A stretch of DNA of 18,383 bases, taken from NCBI GenBank assembly GCA_022750355.1, contig JAKIVW010000020.1:1-18383 (forward strand), written 5' to 3'. The stretch comes from Thermoplasmata archaeon (GTDB lineage Archaea; Thermoplasmatota; Thermoplasmata; Lutacidiplasmatales; UBA184). A program made the position numbers and the translations under genes. Position 1 is the stretch's first letter. Every line of letters begins with the position of its first letter. This document shows positions 1-7,806 of the stretch, in pieces. The notes under the pieces were generated by a model that was not told the DNA's origin, searched no databases, and saw only the letters and a program-made list of their open reading frames with translations.

Positions 1-2817
1 CTCCTCGTCCTGGGTCTCATGGTCGGGACGACCATCATCTCCGGCAGCCTGATCGTCGGCTCGACCGTCCAGGCGTTGGACGTCCACTACACCTACCTCG
101 GCGGTGGGTTCGTCCATGAGTCCGTCTCCGCGACCGCTCCGTCCGGCGGCCTCGCCCCTTTTTCCTATTCGGTCTTCACCGCCCTCTCCACGGCGGTCCA
201 GGGCCACCCGAACATCGCCGGCATCACTCCGATGGTCATCGGGATCACCCAGGTCTACGACCGGACGACCGGCGTCCCCGAAACCAACCTGAACCTCATC
301 GCATCCAACGCGAACCAGAGCTCCAATCTTGGCGCGTTCGTCTCGATGGCCGGGACCACTCTCGCCGGACCGTCGGGGTCGCAAGTCTACATCGACGTGC
401 AAACCGCCGAGGCGCTGAACGCGTCGGTCGGTGACTCCGTCGTGCTGTATGGCACCCAGGCGATCCCCGCCACCGTCACCGCGGTGGTTCAGGACGACCT
501 CCGCGGAGGCTACCTGACGGCCGGCCTCGCACCGGGCAACGTCTTCGTCGACCTCGCGACCGGGCAGGCGCTCGAGAATCTGTCGGGGAATATCAACTTC
601 ATCGCCGTCACGAACACCGGAACTCAAGCGGGGGGTATCGCGGCCTCCGACTCGGTGAGCCAATTCCTCAACACGACCCTCGCGACCATCCCCGCGGCCG
701 CCGGGCTGACGGTCCAGGAACCCCTCCAAAACGCCGTGGCATCGGCCGAAGTCTCCGGGTCCAGCATTCAGACGATCTTCCTCGTGCTCGGCCTGTTCTC
801 GATCGTGGCGGGGGCGATGCTCATCGTCGGGATCTTCGTCATGCTCGCGGAGGAGCGCAAGGGGGAGATGGGCATGCTCCGCGCCATCGGGATGCGACGG
901 CGAGAACTGGTCTTCGTCTACTATTTCGAGGGCCTCGTGTACGCGGTCGGCAGCGCCCTCGCCGGTACACTGCTCGGGGTCCTCGTCGGCTACTTTCTGA
1001 CCTACACCTTCAGCCAGCTCTTCGCGTCGGGGGCCCTCACGTCGACCGCGATCCTGCAATCGTTCACGGTCACCTCCGACGACCTCGTGATCAGCTACGT
1101 CGCCGGCTTCCTCCTCACGATCATCACGGTCGCGGTAGCGAGTTCCCGCGTCAGTCGCCTGAATATCGTTCAGGCGATCCGGGACCTTCCGTCCCCCCGA
1201 CCGCCGGTCCGACTCTACACCATCCTCGGGTATCTCGGAGGCGTGCTCGCGGTCCTCGGGCTCCTCCTGCTGGTCCCGAACGCCCAGGGGACGTCGGACA
1301 TCTCCCTCCCGATCCTCGGGGGAGGCCTCGTCATCGTGGGGTTAGGACTGATCGCCTCGCGGTTCGTTCGGAACCGTCTCGCCTTCAGCTCGGTCGGGGC
1401 GGCCCTGCTCGTCTGGGCGGGGGCCGAACCCGTCCATCGCCTCCTCCTAGGAACCTCCCACACCGGGGGGATTTTCATCGTGTTCGTCGAGGGGATTCTG
1501 ATGGTAGCGGGAGCGCTGCTCCTGTACATCTTCAACTCGATGACGATCATCCGGGCCATCCTCCGCCTGGCGGGGCAAGGCTCGCGAGGGGCTCCGGTCG
1601 CCCGGGTGGGGCTGTCGTACCCGGCGGGCCGGCCGGGCCGAACCGCGATCAACCTCACGATCTTTGCGCTGGTCACCTTCACGATGGTCGCGATCGCCTG
1701 TTTCGGAGCGACGATCCAGGCGAACCTGAACAACACGATCCAGACGGAGACGGGAGGGTACAGCTTTTTCGGGTTCTCTTCCCAACCGATCGCGAACTTG
1801 CCGAACGCCGTCGCCACCAACACGACGTTGGCCGCCCAGTTCGGAGTCACCGTTCCGCTGATCTCGGGAGCTATCGTGGTGAATGTGACCGGGTCGACCC
1901 CCAACCCGTTCACGGACAGCCTGTACGCCGCGCCGAACAATCAGAGCTCGACCTCGAGCTTCTACGCGACCAGTCGGTTCCCGTTCACCGCGACGTGGGA
2001 CGGGTTGACCTCGGCGCAGGTGCTGGACGAACTGGCGACCAACCGTTCGGTGGCGCTGGTCGATCAGAACTACGCTCCGTCCACCTCGTCCGTCAGCGGC
2101 GGCCCCTCCGCGCCTCACCCGACCCTCAGTGTCGGAGACATGGTCGGGCTCCACCCTCCCGGGGTCTCGAAAGGGCGGACCGTCCGCGTCATCGGCATCT
2201 TCTCCCAGAGCGTCATTCCGGGAGTCTGGGTCAATCCGGGCGCCGCGGCCTCGCTCGGGTACACGAACGAGACGGCGTTCTTCCTGACCGTCCGGGACGG
2301 GGTCTCCACCACCCTCGCGGCCCAGGACGCGAAGCGGGCCTTCTTCCCCGAGGGCTTGGTGCTGTTCGAGATCGCCCAGATCCTCGAGACCTCGATCGCG
2401 GGAACCGAAGGGATCATCGGCCTCCTCGAGATCTTCGTCGGGCTCGGCCTCGGGGTCGGGATCGCGGCGATGGGGATCCTCGCCCTGCGCGCCGTCGTGG
2501 AGCGGCGCCGGGAGATTGGAATGCTCCGGTCGATGGGATTTACGCAGCGAGCCGTCCTTTCCTCCTTCGTGATCGAATACTCATTCATCACCCTCCTCGG
2601 GTTGGGGATCGGGACCGCGCTGGGGATCTGGATCGTGTACGACCTGTCGGTCAGTCCGAGCGCGGCGGCGTCGGGGGTCTCCTTCTTCGCGGTACCGGTC
2701 CTGAATATTGCCCTCATCCTCGTCGCCGCCTACGGTCTGGCCATGCTTGCGATCGCCGTCCCCTCCGTCCGCGCGTCCCGCATCCCCCCCGCGGACGCTG
2801 TCCGAGCCACCGAGTAG
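1..2817 (+). CDS. FtsX/MacB-type ABC transporter permease, 5' end cut by window
   Basis: The frame is open to base 1, and the six codons before the first ATG (position 19) continue the hydrophobic helix, so the gene starts outside the window. Residues below count from that ATG. A first transmembrane helix (about 1-20) leads into a large extracytoplasmic domain (about 25-245). A first FtsX core follows (about 247-390) with three or four helices and the cytoplasmic loop EERKGEMGMLRAIG. Several further helices (about 400-560) and a second extracytoplasmic domain come next, then a second FtsX core (about 795-932) with the matching loop ERRREIGMLRSMG. The duplicated loops are the family's contact with the ATPase. 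Such permeases use a separate ATPase for lipoprotein, peptide or drug export or for mechanotransmission; the substrate is unknown. The ATPase is not in the window and probably lies upstream. Family call is firm, substrate is not. Confidence 0.9.
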   Translation, partial: LLVLGLMVGTTIISGSLIVGSTVQALDVHYTYLGGGFVHESVSATAPSGGLAPFSYSVFTALSTAVQGHPNIAGITPMVIGITQVYDRTTGVPETNLNLIASNANQSSNLGAFVSMAGTTLAGPSGSQVYIDVQTAEALNASVGDSVVLYGTQAIPATVTAVVQDDLRGGYLTAGLAPGNVFVDLATGQALENLSGNINFIAVTNTGTQAGGIAASDSVSQFLNTTLATIPAAAGLTVQEPLQNAVASAEVSGSSIQTIFLVLGLFSIVAGAMLIVGIFVMLAEERKGEMGMLRAIGMRRRELVFVYYFEGLVYAVGSALAGTLLGVLVGYFLTYTFSQLFASGALTSTAILQSFTVTSDDLVISYVAGFLLTIITVAVASSRVSRLNIVQAIRDLPSPRPPVRLYTILGYLGGVLAVLGLLLLVPNAQGTSDISLPILGGGLVIVGLGLIASRFVRNRLAFSSVGAALLVWAGAEPVHRLLLGTSHTGGIFIVFVEGILMVAGALLLYIFNSMTIIRAILRLAGQGSRGAPVARVGLSYPAGRPGRTAINLTIFALVTFTMVAIACFGATIQANLNNTIQTETGGYSFFGFSSQPIANLPNAVATNTTLAAQFGVTVPLISGAIVVNVTGSTPNPFTDSLYAAPNNQSSTSSFYATSRFPFTATWDGLTSAQVLDELATNRSVALVDQNYAPSTSSVSGGPSAPHPTLSVGDMVGLHPPGVSKGRTVRVIGIFSQSVIPGVWVNPGAAASLGYTNETAFFLTVRDGVSTTLAAQDAKRAFFPEGLVLFEIAQILETSIAGTEGIIGLLEIFVGLGLGVGIAAMGILALRAVVERRREIGMLRSMGFTQRAVLSSFVIEYSFITLLGLGIGTALGIWIVYDLSVSPSAAASGVSFFAVPVLNIALILVAAYGLAMLAIAVPSVRASRIPPADAVRATE

Positions 2818-2847
2818 GACCTCGACCGAACGCTCGGCTCGGACCCC

Positions 2848-2893
2848 AAGGGGCCGCCCGGGTACGGGGTCGACCGTCCGTTCGCGGCCCCTT
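2848..2893. repeat. Perfect 10-bp inverted repeat between permease and acetyltransferase genes
   Basis: AAGGGGCCGC (2848-2857) and its exact reverse complement GCGGCCCCTT (2884-2893) flank a 26-base loop that contains the 8-bp palindrome GGTCGACC (2868-2875). The structure lies 30 bases after the permease stop and 26 bases before the next GTG start. It could form an RNA hairpin acting as a terminator or processing site, or serve as a protein-binding dyad. No T-run follows it, so a classical archaeal terminator is not evident. Confidence 0.45.
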
Positions 2894-2919
2894 CAAGTAC
2901 TGGCCCGCTCTCCTCGAGT

Positions 2920-3900
2920 GTGATTCAAGCTTCGGCGGACGCCGGCACCGGCGGCGTAACGATTCGAGAACTGCGCCGCTCCGACGGCGTGAGCTTCTCC
3001 GAGGTGATGTTGGGGAGCTACGGGCCGTTCGAAGCGATGCTCGGGCTCGGCACGCGGGGAATCTCTGAATTCGCTCCGTTGTTCCGCCGGAGGACCTGGT
3101 TCCTGTTGAAATTCTTCAAGACGATCGGTCTGCTGCCCTTGCGGTTCTTTGTCGCCGCGGAAGGCGGGATCGTCGTCGGCACCACGATGGTCATTCAATG
3201 GCCCAAGTCGGGGTACATCCTCGGCGTCGGGGTGCGACCTTCGCACCGTCGGCGGGGCCTCGCGGGTCAGATGCTCTCCCGGGCGGAACAGCTCACGGCC
3301 CAGCGGAGCCGGTCCTGGGCCCTCTTGGATGTCGAAGAGGAGAACCACCCTGCGGTGACGCTCTACCGGGCGCGTCGGTATGAGCAGATCCAGAGCACGG
3401 TATGGTATCGATGTTCGGATCCCACGACGATGGGGGCGGCCCTTCGGCCCTCCTCGTCCGTCCGGGTGATCGGGAAGTCCGGTCGGAAAGCCGCGGCGGC
3501 CTGGTGTGCCCGTCGGGTTCCCGGTTCGGTGACCGCGGTTCTCCCCCCCGATGCGGCGCGTCTGACCCATCTCGAATCGTTGGGCCAGTTCCCCGGAACG
3601 GCGCGGGAGACCTGGTCGGTCGGACCGGTGGACGCGCCGGTCGGGTTCGTGTCCGCGTGCTCGCGGGGAAACGGCTTGCCCGGGATGCTCTTCCTTCCCG
3701 CCGTCGATCCGGGGGCGTCCCGCGATGACCTCGGTCGGCTCGTCCAGGAGGCGAGCGCCTGGCTCACCGCGCGCGGATGTACGGTCGTTCTGGCCGCGGT
3801 CCCGGAGCCGGCCCGACCCGCGATCCCGGTCCTTGAGGAACTCGGGTTCTCGGCCCAACTATCCACTCTGACGATGGCCCGACCTCTGACGGTGGCATGA
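2920..3900 (+). CDS. GNAT-family N-acetyltransferase, probably two GNAT halves
   Basis: This family transfers an acyl group from acyl-CoA to an amine; the acceptor here cannot be told. The N-terminal half (about 12-160) is a typical GNAT fold: VTIREL opening strand, acetyl-CoA loop VGVRPSHRRRGLAGQML near residues 103-119 (R/Q-x-x-G-x-A type), and an Asn-containing segment near 142 leading into LYRARRY. The C-terminal half (about 170-326) has no clear CoA loop but ends in a GNAT-like helix and strand (LEELGFSAQLSTLTMARPL), suggesting a degenerate second domain. That second-domain call is inference. The start is GTG, with no better in-frame ATG before the GNAT domain. The stop codon forms an ATGA overlap with an ATG at 3897, which suggests translational coupling to a downstream gene. 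Confidence 0.82.
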   Translation: MIQASADAGTGGVTIRELRRSDGVSFSEVMLGSYGPFEAMLGLGTRGISEFAPLFRRRTWFLLKFFKTIGLLPLRFFVAAEGGIVVGTTMVIQWPKSGYILGVGVRPSHRRRGLAGQMLSRAEQLTAQRSRSWALLDVEEENHPAVTLYRARRYEQIQSTVWYRCSDPTTMGAALRPSSSVRVIGKSGRKAAAAWCARRVPGSVTAVLPPDAARLTHLESLGQFPGTARETWSVGPVDAPVGFVSACSRGNGLPGMLFLPAVDPGASRDDLGRLVQEASAWLTARGCTVVLAAVPEPARPAIPVLEELGFSAQLSTLTMARPLTVA

Positions 3901-3934
3901 ACTCGTTCGGCCCTACTCGACCCTCCTCGGGGCG

Positions 3935-4177
3935 GTGCCGCTCACGGCGCTCGCGTACTACCTTCCGACCCGGGGCACTCCGACGACCTGGGACCCAGGT
4001 CTCGTGGAACGGTTGATCGTCGCTTCGATCCTGATCTGGGGGGCGGGAGTGTCGGTCCACCTCGGTCGGCTCACCATTCGCCGACGATTCTCTCCCGGGG
4101 CGCCCGCAAAGCCCGGCAGCAAAGGGAAAATCGACCCTGGGGTATCCGGACACCGGTGGAACGGAGGGAGGGGATGA
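3935..4177 (+). CDS. Small two-helix membrane protein; probably frame-disrupted at its 5' end
   Basis: I do not recognise the family. The coordinates follow the only canonical start in this frame, GTG at 3935, but that start falls inside the first hydrophobic helix. Codons immediately upstream, back to about 3899, continue the helix (LVRPYSTLLGAV) and keep the strong G/C third-position bias of real genes here. The ATG at 3897, overlapping the acetyltransferase stop as ATGA, is where a coupled gene should start, but it is one base out of frame. The ORF stop (4175-4177) overlaps the cupin ATG as ATGA. A second helix (about residues 26-44) is followed by an Arg-rich cytoplasmic-type segment and a Pro/Gly/Lys-rich tail. 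Possibilities are a genuine frameshift, an indel error in the assembly, translation from GTG, or a remnant of a larger membrane protein. Confidence 0.45.
   Translation: MPLTALAYYLPTRGTPTTWDPGLVERLIVASILIWGAGVSVHLGRLTIRRRFSPGAPAKPGSKGKIDPGVSGHRWNGGRG
4163..4167 (+). promoter_or_regulatory. Shine-Dalgarno site that fixes the cupin start
   Basis: GGAGG lies six bases before ATG 4174. The frame could also open at GTG 4156, but that start would place this purine run inside the coding sequence, so ATG 4174 is preferred. Confidence 0.55.
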
Positions 4178-4500
4178 ATTCGATCGAGGAATGGGTGGAG
4201 CAGGCCCGACGTTCCGGCGAGCGGTACCACGAGTTCCTCCGGATTCCCTCGATGTCCGCGGGCGTCTACCTACTTCCGAAGGGTGCGGTGGATGGTCAAT
4301 CGCCCCACGGGGAGGACGAGATCTACCACGTAGTGCGCGGCCGCGCGCACTTCACGCACCGCGACGTTGAGCGGGCGGTCGGCCCCGGAAGCGTCCTGAT
4401 CGTTCCGGCGCGGGAGCCGCACCGATTCCACACGATCGAGGAGGACCTGGTGGTCCTGGTGGTGTTCGCTCCGGCCGAGTCCCCGCCACTACCGCCCTGA
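4174..4500 (+). CDS. Small single-domain cupin protein
   Basis: This 108-residue protein has a single RmlC-type cupin barrel. Motif 1 is PHGEDEIYHVVRG (about 44-56) and motif 2 is PGSVLIVPAREPHRF (about 71-85). Compared with the usual G-x5-HxH-x3,4-E-x6-G pattern, H45, E49 and G56 fit but the first His is Ser43. H83 of motif 2 is present, so three of the four usual metal ligands remain. Stand-alone cupins of this size bind small ligands or act as dioxygenases, isomerases or sensors; no specific substrate is visible. The start overlaps the stop of the preceding membrane ORF (ATGA), suggesting one transcript with it and the acetyltransferase. It converges on the next gene with a 41-base gap. 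Confidence 0.8.
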   Translation: MNSIEEWVEQARRSGERYHEFLRIPSMSAGVYLLPKGAVDGQSPHGEDEIYHVVRGRAHFTHRDVERAVGPGSVLIVPAREPHRFHTIEEDLVVLVVFAPAESPPLPP

Positions 4501-4541
4501 GCGGGGATTCCGCTTCGGCGATGCTCGCCCTCGCCGAACTT

Positions 4542-5426
4542 TCAGCGCTCGGAGTCGAGCCGGGGGACCGGCGTAGATCCGAGGAAGGTGGGGAATCGGG
4601 TCATGTGCAGCCCCCAGCGTTTCTCCAAGGCCTCGATCTCGCGCTCGATCCTTCGGCGCTCCTCCTCGGGGTCCGGGGCGGTCGGAACGGCACCGAACCG
4701 TTCCTTGGCCCTCGGGTCAGCTTCTTCCTGGAAATGGACGGATCGTCCGATCCAGGAGCCGAGCATCCGGGCAATCTCGACGAACGTGCGGGCGTCTCCG
4801 GTCAGGTCGATCGTTTCCCCAAATCCGACCGAACCGAGCTCGAACACCGAGGCGGCCGCCTCTCCGATGTCGCTCACCGCGACCAGCTCGACGCGGGTCT
4901 CCGCAGGCGCGGGGAAGGAGAGCACCCCGGCCCGCAGGGACTCCAGCCCCCACGCGGACGTGAAATTGTCCATGAAGGTCGCCGGCCGCAGGATCGTGCC
5001 CGGGAGCTCGAGTTCCTTCATGCGGCGCTCGTTGGCGGCCTTTGACTCGAAGAGGGAAACACCGCTGTCCCCGAACGCGCCGGTCGCCGAACTGAGGATC
5101 ACGTGGGGGGTTCCCGCCGATTTCGCGGCGCCCAGGGCCGTACGACCCTGACGGCGCTCGCTGTCGTAGTCGGGCGTGTCGAACCCCTTGTCGAACGGCG
5201 TCGTCAGGATGAAGAATCCGTCGGCGTGGTAAAGCGCCTCGGGCAACCCCTTGCCGGTTCGAAGGTCACCCTCGACCACCTCCGCGCCCAACGTGCGAAG
5301 GTTCGAGGCTTTCGCGGGATCGCGCGTCAGGGCCCGGACCGAATGGCCTCGCTTGAGAAGGCTCCGGGTCACCGCGCCTCCTTGTTTTCCCGTGGCGCCC
5401 GAGACCACGAATATCCGCCGCGCCAT
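4542..5426 (-). CDS. NmrA-like NAD(P)-binding atypical SDR protein
   Basis: The protein has 294 residues and a Rossmann fold. It opens with the dinucleotide loop VSGATGKQGG (about 8-17, the GxTGxxG form typical of NmrA/HSCARG proteins). It then has an Arg after strand 2 (RALTRD), which often favours NADPH, a GAEVVEGDL segment, ILSSATGA, the FESKAANE helix with a Lys near 129, and TILRPATFMDN. Members act as redox sensors or as reductases of quinones and other small molecules; the substrate is not evident. The C-terminal 35 residues form a charged helix. The frame stays open far upstream, but that extension is Arg-rich shadow sequence covering the CADD gene. ATG 5426, preceded by a purine-rich stretch, gives the standard N-terminus. 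It is divergent from the CADD gene across 110 bases. Confidence 0.85.
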   Translation of the reverse strand: MARRIFVVSGATGKQGGAVTRSLLKRGHSVRALTRDPAKASNLRTLGAEVVEGDLRTGKGLPEALYHADGFFILTTPFDKGFDTPDYDSERRQGRTALGAAKSAGTPHVILSSATGAFGDSGVSLFESKAANERRMKELELPGTILRPATFMDNFTSAWGLESLRAGVLSFPAPAETRVELVAVSDIGEAAASVFELGSVGFGETIDLTGDARTFVEIARMLGSWIGRSVHFQEEADPRAKERFGAVPTAPDPEEERRRIEREIEALEKRWGLHMTRFPTFLGSTPVPRLDSER

Positions 5427-5536
5427 CGTCCCCGTCTCCCCCTCGACCGGGCACGGGGTTAGGAGTTCTTCGGCCCCGGAAGCGCGCCCCGGGCGGACCC
5501 AAAACCTCGATAACCCCCCCGTATTCGGGTGAACCG

Positions 5537-6205
5537 ATGACCGCCCTCCGCGAGATCGACGCCCGCATCGAACGCCGACACCTGCTGAAGCACCCGTTCT
5601 ACACCGCGTGGTCCAAGGGGGAGCTTCCGATGGAGACGCTGCGTCAGTACGCCGGCCAGTACTATCACTTTGAAGCGAACTTTCCCCGCTACGTGGCGGG
5701 AACGTACGCTCGGCTGACCCGCCCCCAGGACCGCCGTGTCCTCCTCGAAAACATGATGGACGAGGAAGGGCGGTCTCCGACGCACCCCGAACTCTGGGTG
5801 AATTTCGCCCAAGCGATCGGCGCCCGGTGGAACGCCCGGCGCCCTCCCCCACCCCGGCCCGGGGCCCTCGGCCTGTGTCGAACCTATGAGGCGTTGACGC
5901 TCGGTCGCGGCTCTCCGGCGCAGGCCCTCGGCGCGCTGTACGCCTACGAACGCCAATTTCCCGCCGTCGCCGCCGAGAAATCGCGCGGACTGAAGGCGAG
6001 CTATGGGATCCAATCACCGGAGGCCCACGAGTTCTTCCGCGTCCACACCGAAGCGGACGTGGCGCACTCCGCCGCCGAACGCCAGATCCTGGCGCACGAA
6101 CTGCGTGAGGAAGCCCCCGGGGACGGGGGCGCCGCCGCGTCGGTCGAACGCACGCTCGGCGCGTGGTGGTCGTTCCTCGATTCGTTCGGCGTGGGTCAGA
6201 GCTAG
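5537..6205 (+). CDS. CADD-family oxygenase, probable self-sacrificing p-aminobenzoate synthase
   Basis: The 222-residue protein has the heme-oxygenase-like helical fold of the PqqC/TenA/CADD group. Chlamydia trachomatis CADD makes p-aminobenzoate for folate from one of its own tyrosines at a two-metal (Mn/Fe) centre. Its key residues, recalled from the literature, have counterparts at constant offsets: E76, H83, E138, H170, D174 and H177 for the metals, Y22 for the sacrificed tyrosine (Tyr27), K148 for the proposed amino donor (Lys152), and Y137 beside the ligand Glu. Typical motifs are ENMMDEEG, HPELW, YAYERQFP and HTEADVAHS. GGTGA-like sequence (GGGTGA, 5527-5532) precedes the ATG by four bases. 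Folate- or pterin-type p-aminobenzoate supply is inferred from the family. No folate gene is adjacent. A Pro/Arg-rich insert sits near residues 101-108. Confidence 0.82.
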   Translation: MTALREIDARIERRHLLKHPFYTAWSKGELPMETLRQYAGQYYHFEANFPRYVAGTYARLTRPQDRRVLLENMMDEEGRSPTHPELWVNFAQAIGARWNARRPPPPRPGALGLCRTYEALTLGRGSPAQALGALYAYERQFPAVAAEKSRGLKASYGIQSPEAHEFFRVHTEADVAHSAAERQILAHELREEAPGDGGAAASVERTLGAWWSFLDSFGVGQS

Positions 6206-6214
6206 GGTTCGCAC

Positions 6215-7780
6215 TCACCCGAGAGGCGGGGCCGCCGAAAAGGCGGCCAACAAACGGGTCCCGTCCGGACTCCCCCACCCAGTACACGCATCCCAGCCGA
6301 CTCCGGCAGAGTAGCCTCCGTTGTTCCCAGAGATGATGTCCCGACAGGCTGCGTTCGCCGGGGCGTGATACAGCGCCGGATTCACGAAGCCGAGGGAGGA
6401 TCCCCGGGATTGATTGAGACGGGCCACGAGGCCCGCCCAAAGGGGGGCGACCGCGCTCGTACCCCCGTAGACCGCGCTCGTTCCGTCGACCGTGACCGAA
6501 TACCCGGTCGCGGGATCTGCGTTCCCGGCGACATCGGGGACTCCTCGCCCCCCGAAGCCGTTCGGAGCCGCCGGAACGGGTGGGGAACTCTGATAGGCCG
6601 GACGAGGGAACGACTCGCTCACGCCGCCCCCAGTGGCGCCGTCGCCGGCCGCGAGGTCGTTCCAGACGACCTCGGAGGAGATCGTGCTCCCGTCCAATTT
6701 CAGGGAGGTCCCGCCGCACGCGAGGACGAACGGACTGGACGCGGGAAAATCGACAACGAACGGACCACCCCCGACGCCGTCGGTGGCTCCCCCGTCTCCC
6801 GCAGCGACCAGGACCGTGATCCCCATCGACGCGGCGTCCTCGCAGACCGCATTGAGGGCGGATCGTCCTTGCGCGGTCCAGGAGTCCTCGGGGCCTCCCC
6901 AACTGATGGAGATGACCGACGGTCGACGAACGGAGTCGTGGACCGCGGCGGAGAGTCCGTCCAGAAATCCCGAGTCGGTATTGGGGGCGAAGTAGGCGAC
7001 CAGAGAAGCCCCCGGGGCGATCGATCCGGCGACCTCCAGGTCGAGTTGGACCTCCCCGTCGGGGCCTTTGGGGTCTCCGCTCGGGGCGTTGGTCACCCCG
7101 TCGACCGACACGGCGACGACGGTGGGTGGGGCCACGCCCTGGGACCGAAAGTACTCCTCCAAACCGGTCGAAGAGTAGCCTCCGCCCAGTTCCAGGAATC
7201 CAATCGTCACGCCGGTCCCGTCGGTTCCCGGGGGGAATGAGTATGCCTCCCCGACCTGCGCGGGCGAGTAGACGTGGTCGCCGACGGCTGGGGTCCTCCG
7301 GATCCGGAAGTGGGTGTGCGCTTGGGGTCGGTCGTCAAGCCCGAACACTCCGAGGACGATCCCATCGAGCTCCGGCGGGAGTTGGATCGGTCCCACTCGC
7401 CCCCGGTAGGTCCCCCCGGAGAAGACCCATCGCTCGAGGGCCACGCCAAAGGCTTGTTCGAACGCCTCGACCGTACCGCCCAATCGCACCAGCCGAGGTC
7501 CGATGGACTCGGCCCTCACCTCGAGCTTTCTCGCGGTCGCGAACTCGCGGACCCGAGTCAGGTCGTCCGGATGGGCGCCGTGCGTCCGGGCGAAATCCTC
7601 CCGCGACAACGGAAGAGCCTCCGACGTGGCGCCCGGAGCGGGCCCCGCGCCGTCCGCGGAAGGGGCCACTTCACTCCGTCGTCGTAGGAAGAGCGTCACT
7701 TCGAGTCGACCCTCGGCGCGGGGTTGTCCGATCGCCCGAGCGCCCGGGATGGGGGTGCGCGCGCTGCCCGGCAACTCCAT
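6215..7780 (-). CDS. Sedolisin-type serine-carboxyl peptidase (family S53, kumamolisin-like)
   Basis: This is an acid-type endopeptidase precursor of 521 residues. Residues about 22-160 form the activation prodomain (LSREDFARTHGAHPDDL, then the VEAFEQAFGV strand). The catalytic domain runs from about 165 to 520. It carries the Glu/Asp pair E243 and D247 (DGEVQLDLEVAG), the oxyanion Asp D329 in AAGDGG (commonly SGDSG), and the nucleophile S442 in GGTSAVAPLWAG. The calcium site is D481-I482 with GVGWDACTGWG near 493-503. No signal peptide is seen at the N-terminus, which is Pro/Arg/Gly-rich and not hydrophobic. It may therefore act inside the cell, leave by an unrecognised route, or have a mis-set start. 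It begins 26 bases after the ammonium transporter stop on the same strand, so co-transcription is likely. Confidence 0.92.
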   Translation of the reverse strand: MELPGSARTPIPGARAIGQPRAEGRLEVTLFLRRRSEVAPSADGAGPAPGATSEALPLSREDFARTHGAHPDDLTRVREFATARKLEVRAESIGPRLVRLGGTVEAFEQAFGVALERWVFSGGTYRGRVGPIQLPPELDGIVLGVFGLDDRPQAHTHFRIRRTPAVGDHVYSPAQVGEAYSFPPGTDGTGVTIGFLELGGGYSSTGLEEYFRSQGVAPPTVVAVSVDGVTNAPSGDPKGPDGEVQLDLEVAGSIAPGASLVAYFAPNTDSGFLDGLSAAVHDSVRRPSVISISWGGPEDSWTAQGRSALNAVCEDAASMGITVLVAAGDGGATDGVGGGPFVVDFPASSPFVLACGGTSLKLDGSTISSEVVWNDLAAGDGATGGGVSESFPRPAYQSSPPVPAAPNGFGGRGVPDVAGNADPATGYSVTVDGTSAVYGGTSAVAPLWAGLVARLNQSRGSSLGFVNPALYHAPANAACRDIISGNNGGYSAGVGWDACTGWGSPDGTRLLAAFSAAPPLG

Positions 7781-7806
7781 GGTCGCCGATGAGCGGGTCG
7801 GTTCTT

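Noticed and set aside
5427..6902. Upstream extension of the NmrA-like frame on the minus strand, giving one 786-residue ORF
   Set aside because: The extension is Arg/Gly-rich, has no domain, and covers the CADD gene and part of the sedolisin gene. The Rossmann loop starts just after ATG 5426.
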